The notes below the pieces were generated by a model that had not been told where the DNA came from, ran no database searches, and saw only the letters and a program-made list of their open reading frames with translations. DNA of 9,069 nucleotides. Source: an uncultured Eubacteriales bacterium. Lineage in GTDB: Bacteria; Bacillota; Clostridia; Oscillospirales; Oscillospiraceae. The stretch lies in assembly GCA_900549495.1 (NCBI GenBank), contig UROL01000074.1, positions 1 to 9,069 of the forward strand, written 5' to 3'. A program made the translations under genes and the position numbers. This document shows, piece by piece, positions 1 to 3,881 of the stretch; within the stretch, counting starts at the first letter, position 1; every line of letters starts with the position of its first letter.

Positions 1-110
1 CCTCAGCTTCGCTGCGCTCAGCAGCTCCCTCAGAGAGGGAGCCGGGATTGGCTGTACCATTCATCGTGCCACCCAGAAACCGGAACGTTGCGGGCGATTT
101 TCATCGCCCC
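1..110 (+). repeat. Composite dispersed repeat, left copy (two hairpins)
   Basis: Two perfect hairpins are visible. The first is GCTCCCTC/GAGGGAGC at 24-31 and 35-42 with a 3-nt loop. The second is GGGCGAT/ATCGCCC at 92-98 and 103-109 with a 4-nt loop. They are 49 nt apart. The same pair occurs in inverted orientation at the right edge of the window, again 49 nt apart. The GCTCCCTC hairpin resembles short non-coding repeats scattered through many Oscillospiraceae genomes (from memory, not searched). The repeat probably continues to the left of base 1. It lies just upstream of the Crp/Fnr gene, so it occupies that gene's promoter region. Confidence 0.75.
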
Positions 111-146
111 GAAATGCCAAACATATAACCATGGAGGATACTGGAT

Positions 147-821
147 ATGATGGATTCCTTGTCCCGGCTGCCCTTTTGGGGGGCTTTGACGGAGCAGGAG
201 CGGGATATTGTACAAAAAAGCGCCTTCCTGCGCCGCTATGAGAAGGGGGCCCAGGTGCACAGCGGCGGGCAGGAGTGCCTGGGGCTGCTGCTGGTGCTGT
301 CCGGAGAAATCCGCACCTATCTTCTCTCCGGCGAGGGCCGGGAGATTACCCTGTTCCGGCTGTACCCCGGGGACGTGTGCGTGCTGTCGGCCTCCTGCGT
401 GCTCAGCCAGATTTCCTTTGACACCCAGCTCACCGCCCAGCAGGATACCCAGGTGCTGGTTATCCCTGCCAGCGTGGTGGCCCTGCTCAGGGATACCAAT
501 CTGGCGGCCCGGTGCTATCTGTACGAGCTGGCCACCCAGCGCTTTTCCGATGTGATGTGGGCCATGCAGCAGCTTCTGTTCCGGCAGCTGGACCAGCGGC
601 TGGCGGCCTTCCTCCTGGCGGAGTACCGGCGCACCGGCTCCCCCACCATCGCCATGACCCATGAGCAGCTTGCCCAGCAAATCAGCTCAGCCCGGGAGGC
701 AGTGGCCAGGATTCTCAAGCAGTTCGCCGAGGACGGCCTGGTGGAGCTGAAGCGGGGAGCCATCACCCTCCTGAACCCTGCTGGCCTGGAAAAATTGCAG
801 CAAAAGCCCCTCCGGCGCTGA
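147..821 (+). CDS. Crp/Fnr-family transcriptional regulator
   Basis: This 224-residue protein has the usual length and layout of the Crp/Fnr family. An N-terminal cyclic-nucleotide-binding-type beta barrel spans about residues 10-115 (with the G-x-I-R-x-Y and L-Y-P-G-D-V signatures at about 53-77), followed by a long dimerisation helix at about 118-160 and a winged helix-turn-helix at about 170-217. The recognition helix reads A-R-E-A-V-A-R, so Arg183, Glu184 and Arg188 match the Arg-Glu-x3-Arg set with which E. coli CRP reads TGTGA half-sites. No Fnr-type N-terminal cysteine cluster is present; the four cysteines (44, 78, 84, 123) are scattered. The ligand or signal is therefore unknown. GGAGG at 133-137 supports the ATG at 147; a second ATG follows at 150. 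A palindromic site just downstream, in front of the reductase gene, makes that operon the likely target. Confidence 0.93.
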   Translation: MMDSLSRLPFWGALTEQERDIVQKSAFLRRYEKGAQVHSGGQECLGLLLVLSGEIRTYLLSGEGREITLFRLYPGDVCVLSASCVLSQISFDTQLTAQQDTQVLVIPASVVALLRDTNLAARCYLYELATQRFSDVMWAMQQLLFRQLDQRLAAFLLAEYRRTGSPTIAMTHEQLAQQISSAREAVARILKQFAEDGLVELKRGAITLLNPAGLEKLQQKPLRR

Positions 822-839
822 AAATGCGCCGGATTTTTT
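811..839 (+). terminator. Rho-independent terminator of the Crp/Fnr gene
   Basis: A perfect 8-bp stem, TCCGGCGC (811-818) with GCGCCGGA (826-833), has a 7-nt loop and is followed by six T. The stem starts inside the last codons and the stop codon lies in the loop, so the regulator is transcribed separately from the reductase operon that begins right behind it. Confidence 0.9.
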
Positions 840-840
840 C

Positions 841-887
841 TGTAATGTGACTTTGTTACAGTCCACCGGGAATTTTTGTGGTAAGAT
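841..887 (+). promoter_or_regulatory. Candidate Crp/Fnr-activated promoter of the reductase-thioredoxin operon
   Basis: A symmetric element follows the terminator directly. It can be read as TGTGAC (846-851)-TTT-GTTACA (855-860), with five of six positions paired, or as TGTAA (841-845)-N10-TTACA (856-860). A possible -10 box, TAAGAT, lies at 882-887, and there is no good -35 box at the right distance. If transcription starts near 893-894, the palindrome is centred near -41 to -43. That is where a class II Crp/Fnr activator sits when it replaces a -35 box. The match to the TGTGA-reading helix of the neighbouring regulator is inference. The 15-bp reading has an odd spacing, unusual for this family, and the 20-bp reading has wide spacing, so the exact operator is uncertain. 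Confidence 0.55.
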
Positions 888-916
888 AGGGAAAAATCAA
901 GAAAGAGGTGACGGAC

Positions 917-1117
917 ATGAAAATCAGACTCAACCCCGACCAGCAGGTGGTGGACACCGTCCGGGAGGGCCTGAAGCGCACCGGCGGCTACTGCCCCTGC
1001 CGCTTAGAGCGCACCGAAGAGAACAAGTGCATGTGCCGGGAATTCCGGGAGCAGGTGGCAGACCCCAACTTTACAGGCTACTGCCACTGTATGCTCTACT
1101 ACAAATCCCCGGACTGA
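917..1117 (+). CDS. Ferredoxin:thioredoxin reductase catalytic (beta) subunit-like protein
   Basis: This 66-residue protein has the three cysteine pairs of the reductase catalytic subunit: C-P-C at 26-28, C-M-C at 38-40 and C-H-C at 56-58. By comparison with the cyanobacterial enzyme, Cys28 and Cys58 would form the redox-active disulfide, and Cys26, Cys38, Cys40 and Cys56 would bind the 4Fe-4S cluster. The enzyme passes electrons from reduced ferredoxin to a disulfide, normally of thioredoxin. The spacing CPC-x9-CMC-x15-CHC differs from the chloroplast CPC-x16-CPC-x8-CHC but fits short forms in anaerobes. No variable (alpha) subunit is nearby, as is usual in non-photosynthetic bacteria. The start is taken as ATG 917, because GAGGTG at 905-910 is its ribosome binding site; a GTG at 908 lies inside that site. 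Thioredoxin follows 37 nt later, presumably as its substrate and in the same operon. Confidence 0.88.
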   Translation: MKIRLNPDQQVVDTVREGLKRTGGYCPCRLERTEENKCMCREFREQVADPNFTGYCHCMLYYKSPD

Positions 1118-1154
1118 GAAAGAAAAACCCAATCCAAAGAAAGGAGCCTGTGTT

Positions 1155-1481
1155 ATGGCTGAATGGAACATCACTGCTGAAAATTTTGAAACCGAGGTAC
1201 TCCGCTCTCCCGTCCCCGTGCTGCTGGACTTCTACGCCGACTGGTGCGGCCCCTGCAAAATGCTCTCCCCCCTGCTCCATGCGCTTGCCGAGGAAAAGGC
1301 CGGCAGCCTGAAGGTGGGCAAGGTGAACGTGGACCAGCAGCGGGAGCTGGCCATGCAGTTCCAGGTGTCCAGCATCCCCATGCTGGTGCTGATGAAGGAC
1401 GGCAAGGCCGTGGCCCAATCCGTAGGCTACCGCCCCAAGGCAGAAATCGCCGCCATGGTGGACCAGGCCACCAAAGCCTGA
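1155..1481 (+). CDS. trxA: Thioredoxin
   Basis: This 108-residue protein has a complete classical thioredoxin fold. The active site W-C-G-P-C lies at residues 30-34, the buried Asp at 25, and the cis-proline at 75 within S-S-I-P. It reduces cytoplasmic protein disulfides. AAAGGAG at 1140-1146 lies 8 nt before the ATG. The position behind a ferredoxin:thioredoxin reductase gene suggests that this thioredoxin is recharged from ferredoxin rather than, or as well as, from NADPH. This matters in an anaerobe with abundant reduced ferredoxin. The gene symbol is by family; the genome may hold other thioredoxins. Confidence 0.95.
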   Translation: MAEWNITAENFETEVLRSPVPVLLDFYADWCGPCKMLSPLLHALAEEKAGSLKVGKVNVDQQRELAMQFQVSSIPMLVLMKDGKAVAQSVGYRPKAEIAAMVDQATKA

Positions 1482-1501
1482 CCCGGCGGAGATGGCCTTT
1501 T
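1465..1501 (+). terminator. Possible weak terminator after thioredoxin
   Basis: AGGCCA (1465-1470) can pair with TGGCCT (1493-1498), leaving a 22-nt loop and a short T run. The stem is only 6 bp and the loop is large, so this is a weak call. It is the only candidate between thioredoxin and the AbiE promoter. Confidence 0.3.
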
Positions 1502-1505
1502 GTAG

Positions 1506-1534
1506 TTGACTTTGATAACGAAATTGGATACAAT
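1506..1534 (+). promoter_or_regulatory. Sigma-70-type promoter of the AbiE operon
   Basis: TTGACT (1506-1511) and TACAAT (1529-1534) are separated by exactly 17 nt, each differing from consensus at one position. Transcription would start near 1541. That makes an in-frame ATG at 1541 effectively leaderless and supports the downstream start at 1565 for the antitoxin. Confidence 0.85.
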
Positions 1535-1542
1535 ATCGTTAT
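1515..1542. promoter_or_regulatory. Near-perfect 28-bp palindrome over the AbiE promoter (likely autoregulatory operator)
   Basis: The left arm ATAACGAAATTG (1515-1526) and right arm CAATATCGTTAT (1531-1542) are reverse complements at 11 of 12 positions, around a 4-nt centre. The palindrome covers most of the promoter spacer and the whole -10 box, so a bound dimer would block RNA polymerase. Characterised AbiEi antitoxins repress their own operon by binding inverted repeats in the promoter; assigning this site to the antitoxin encoded 23 nt downstream is inference. Confidence 0.8.
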
Positions 1543-1564
1543 GTTAGTACTGCGAGGTGGTCAC

Positions 1565-2158
1565 ATGGACTGTATGGCTGCGCTGATTGCCCTGGCCCAG
1601 GCACACAACGGCATCATCGAAACAAAAACGGCGGCAGAGCATGGCATCTCCAAGGCCATGCTCTGCAAGCTGTGCAAAGAGAATAAAATTCACAGGATTG
1701 CCCGGGGGCAGTATATCCTGCCCGACAACATGCCCGATGAGCTTCTGTCCATCAGCAAGCGTTCGCAGCGGCTTGTATTCTCCCACGAGACTGCGCTGTT
1801 CCTCCACGGCATTTCAGACCGGACACCCTTTGTCCATGCCGTTACCGTCCCCTCTGACCATACCGTGTCGGCATCCATCCGGGGGGAATGCAAAATTTAC
1901 TACATCAAGCCGGAGCTGTTCGACCTGGGCAGGACGGTGCTTACCACCCCTGCCGGAAGCCAGGTGCCGGGGTATGATTTGGAGCGCACCATCTGCGATA
2001 TCATCCGCAGCCGGAGCAAAATCGGCACCGAAACCCTTCTGGCCGCCTTGAAGCTCTATGCCGCCAGCCCGCAGAAGGATTTGAACAAGCTGGCATCCTA
2101 CGCAAAAAAGCTGCGGGTGACAAATGTGCTGCGGCAGTATCTGGAGGTGCTTTTGTGA
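1565..2158 (+). CDS. abiEi: AbiEi-family antitoxin / transcriptional repressor (type IV toxin-antitoxin)
   Basis: This 197-residue protein resembles AbiEi antitoxins. An N-terminal winged helix-turn-helix occupies about residues 1-52, ending in the characteristic R-G-Q-Y-I-L strand. A C-terminal antitoxin domain follows, with the family-like stretches S-H-E-T-A-L-F-L-H-G (73-82) and D-L-E-R-T-I-C-D-I-I (138-147). AbiEi proteins repress the operon through the N-terminal domain and counteract AbiEii without forming a stable complex with it, the type IV mode. GAGGTGG at 1554-1560 favours the ATG at 1565. In-frame reading upstream through the thioredoxin gene is accidental. The stop codon overlaps the GTG start of the toxin gene, so translation is probably coupled. 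Confidence 0.9.
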   Translation: MDCMAALIALAQAHNGIIETKTAAEHGISKAMLCKLCKENKIHRIARGQYILPDNMPDELLSISKRSQRLVFSHETALFLHGISDRTPFVHAVTVPSDHTVSASIRGECKIYYIKPELFDLGRTVLTTPAGSQVPGYDLERTICDIIRSRSKIGTETLLAALKLYAASPQKDLNKLASYAKKLRVTNVLRQYLEVLL

Positions 2159-2988
2159 GGAACGCAATGAGCTTAAAGGCCAAAATCCGCAACATCGCCA
2201 AGGAAAAGAACATTCCTGCCCAGGTTATTTTGCAGAACTATCTGTTTGAGCGGCTGCTGGTGCGCCTGTCCGCCTCGGCATATCGGGAGAAATTTGTGCT
2301 AAAGGGCGGTATGCTGGTGGCGGCCATTGTCGGCCTGGACAACCGGGCCACCATGGATTTGGACACCACCCTCAAAAATCTGCCCCTGACGCCGAATGCC
2401 ATCCGGGATGCCCTGGAGCAGATTTGCGCCATTCCCCAGGATGACGGCGTTGTTTTTCAGATTGGAACCATATCCCCCATTCGGGAGGACGATATTTACG
2501 GCGGCTATCGGGTTATGCTCACTGCCAGATTGGATACGCTGCTGACACCCCTGAGCATTGATGTGTCCACCGGGGATGCCATCACCCCCCGGGCCGTGGA
2601 GCACCGCTTTTCCCAGATTTTTGACGAGGATGTCTCCTATGTGCTGTGGGCATACAACATCGAAACCATTCTGGCAGAGAAGGTGGAAACCATCCTGCGG
2701 CGCAGTGTGTTCAACACCCGCCCCAGGGATTTTTACGATGCCTACATTCTGGCCACAACCCAGGAATATGACCCAGCCGTATTTGCCCAGGCGCTACAGG
2801 CAACGGCGGCGCACCGGGGCACGGCAGCGCAGATTGCCAATGTACCGGAGATTCTGGGCAGCATTGCAGGGAGTCCTGCACTGCGTGCCATGTGGGACAA
2901 ATACCGCAGGCAATTTGCCTATGCCTCCGCCATCGAATATGAGCAGATTATGGAGACTTTGAAGAATTTGACGGCATATGCCTCCTAG
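2155..2988 (+). CDS. abiEii: AbiEii-family nucleotidyltransferase toxin
   Basis: This 277-residue protein is a DNA polymerase beta-type nucleotidyltransferase of the AbiEii/AbiGii family, of normal length and apparently intact. The nucleotide-binding K-G-G lies at residues 50-52 and the metal-binding D-L-D at 68-70. A further conserved acidic stretch, I-D-V-S-T-G-D, spans 135-141. The C-terminal family block reads E-K-V-E-T-I-L at 175-181 and N-T-R-P-R-D-F-Y-D at 187-195. AbiEii is a GTP-binding bacteriostatic toxin that gives abortive phage infection, and some relatives (mycobacterial MenT) add nucleotides to tRNA 3' ends. The GTG at 2155 sits 7 nt behind GGAGG (2143-2147) and overlaps the antitoxin stop. 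An ATG at 2167, giving M-S-L-K-A-K, is an alternative start that also fits family N-termini. Confidence 0.9.
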   Translation: MRNAMSLKAKIRNIAKEKNIPAQVILQNYLFERLLVRLSASAYREKFVLKGGMLVAAIVGLDNRATMDLDTTLKNLPLTPNAIRDALEQICAIPQDDGVVFQIGTISPIREDDIYGGYRVMLTARLDTLLTPLSIDVSTGDAITPRAVEHRFSQIFDEDVSYVLWAYNIETILAEKVETILRRSVFNTRPRDFYDAYILATTQEYDPAVFAQALQATAAHRGTAAQIANVPEILGSIAGSPALRAMWDKYRRQFAYASAIEYEQIMETLKNLTAYAS

Positions 2989-3054
2989 CCCCACCCAAAA
3001 GGCCCGGGGCCAGGGAGGTGCGGCGGAAAATACCGGGGTGTGGCAAAAAAATAC

Positions 3055-3083
3055 TTGCAAAGTGAATCCTTCCATGGTATAAT
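3055..3083 (+). promoter_or_regulatory. Strong promoter for the tRNA pair
   Basis: TTGCAA (3055-3060) and a perfect TATAAT (3078-3083) are 17 nt apart. Transcription would start near 3090, about 37 nt before tRNA-Gln, as expected for a stable-RNA transcript. Confidence 0.88.
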
Positions 3084-3126
3084 CCCCTGTGTGTCAGACC
3101 TTGGGTGCGATGCACCAAATATAGAT

Positions 3127-3201
3127 TGGGATGTCGCCAAGCGGTAAGGCACCAGACTTTGACTCTGGCATTCGTCGGTTCAAATCCGGCCATCCCAGCC
3201 A
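3127..3201 (+). tRNA. tRNA-Gln (anticodon TTG)
   Basis: The acceptor stem TGGGATG (3127-3133) pairs with CATCCCA (3191-3197), followed by discriminator G and an encoded CCA (3199-3201). The anticodon stem CCAGA/TCTGG encloses a 7-nt loop with TTG at 3159-3161. The T arm closes at 3174-3190 around the TTCAAAT loop. Glutamine CAA codons are read, and CAG by wobble. No intron or truncation is seen. Confidence 0.97.
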
Positions 3202-3206
3202 AATCT

Positions 3207-3282
3207 GATCCGCTAGCTCAGTTGGCAGAGCAACTGCCTTTTAAGCAGTGGGTCCGGGGTTCGAATCCCCGGCGGGTCACCA
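3207..3282 (+). tRNA. tRNA-Lys (anticodon TTT)
   Basis: The acceptor stem GATCCGC (3207-3213) pairs with GCGGGTC (3272-3278), with one T-G wobble. Discriminator A and an encoded CCA (3280-3282) follow. The anticodon stem ACTGC/GCAGT encloses a loop with TTT at 3240-3242. It begins only 5 nt after tRNA-Gln, so both are cut from one precursor. No T-run terminator follows; the GCCCC/GGGGGC hairpin at 3288-3300 lacks one. Confidence 0.97.
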
Positions 3283-3302
3283 GAAACGCCCCTTGGGGGC
3301 TC

Positions 3303-3408
3303 AGATAAGAGATAATGGATAATAGCGAATAGATACTAGATTTTCTGCCGCAGTTCATGGCGTTTCTGTACTATTCTCTATTATCTGTTATCTCTTATCT
3401 ATTATCTT
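3303..3408. repeat. Inverted pair of 7-bp tandem repeats
   Basis: Five degenerate AGATAAT-type heptamers run from 3303 to 3337, and four TTATCTN heptamers run from 3381 to 3408. The two blocks are reverse-complementary: 3303-3336 and 3368-3400 form a long imperfect AT-rich stem around a loop of about 31 nt. The element fills the gap between tRNA-Lys and the ribosome binding site of the small four-helix gene. It could be a slippage-prone satellite, a mobile repeat, or an RNA structure that ends or modulates read-through from the tRNAs. No strong T run follows it. Confidence 0.8.
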
Positions 3409-3425
3409 AAGGGGTGGATTCGGAT

Positions 3426-3686
3426 ATGAGCCAGGATAGCGTCATTTTGAATAAGTCCCTGAAATTTGCAGCCCGGATTGGGAAGCTCTATCGGTATCTA
3501 AGCACCGAAAAGCATGAAACGATCATTTCTAAGCAAAAGGAAACCGCTGAAACAGAGTATTGGCTCAAACTATTGGTTATGTCAGAGTATTTGACGGAAG
3601 CAGAGGGTCAATCCTTGATTGATGATTGCCTGGAAATTAAAAGGATACTTGTTTCGTCCCTGAAAACCGCCAGAGAAAACCGTTGA
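3426..3686 (+). CDS. Short four-helix-bundle (23S rRNA intervening-sequence type) protein, middle apparently deleted
   Basis: The 86-residue product begins like a four-helix-bundle/S23 intervening-sequence protein, with K-S-L-K-F-A-A-R-I near residues 9-17 and L-Y-R-Y-L-S-T-E-K at 20-28. It ends like one, with T-E-Y-W-L-K-L-L, Y-L-T-E-A-E, and a C-terminal helix. Family members are usually about 115-125 residues and carry a central L-R-x-x-x-S-I-x-x-N-x-x-E-A stretch, which is absent here: the chain passes from S-K-Q to K-E-T-A-E-T-E-Y-W. I infer an in-frame internal deletion of about 30-35 residues, making this a decayed or specialised form. AAGGGGTGG at 3409-3417 supports the ATG at 3426. 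Base composition is more AT-rich than in its neighbours, which suggests transfer. The function of the family outside rRNA intervening sequences is unclear. Confidence 0.7.
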   Translation: MSQDSVILNKSLKFAARIGKLYRYLSTEKHETIISKQKETAETEYWLKLLVMSEYLTEAEGQSLIDDCLEIKRILVSSLKTARENR

Positions 3687-3726
3687 GGTTTCGGAAAACC
3701 CTGCATCTAAAGTGTTGTGTACTCAC

Positions 3727-3764
3727 AAAAATCGGCAAGCGCCACTGGGGGCTTGCCGATTTTT
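3727..3764. terminator. Bidirectional rho-independent terminator
   Basis: A perfect 14-bp stem, AAAAATCGGCAAGC (3727-3740) with GCTTGCCGATTTTT (3751-3764), encloses a 10-nt loop. The A and T runs serve as U tracts for both strands. It lies between the + strand four-helix gene and the 3' end of the minus-strand operon and can stop both. Confidence 0.93.
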
Positions 3765-3881
3765 ACTTATTCACTTTTCACCCTTCACTAGATACCAGAC
3801 CCACTGCCAGAACCTCAATTTTTGAGAAAAAGCGGGAAAATCACAGCTTTGTACCAACAACGAATGATGTTCAATAGCGGG

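Noticed and set aside
124..146. TATAAC at 124-129 as -10 box of the Crp/Fnr gene
   Set aside because: Transcription would start at about 134-136, inside the ribosome binding site, and no good -35 box is present.
1244..1564. In-frame upstream extension of the antitoxin through thioredoxin
   Set aside because: It is a shadow frame over thioredoxin. The promoter at 1506-1534 and the ribosome binding site at 1554-1560 place the true start at 1565.
3127..3282. tRNA-borne phage or island attachment site
   Set aside because: No second copy of either tRNA 3' end and no integrase are present in the window.
3288..3300. GCCCC/GGGGGC hairpin after tRNA-Lys as a terminator
   Set aside because: The loop is only 2-3 nt and no T run follows.
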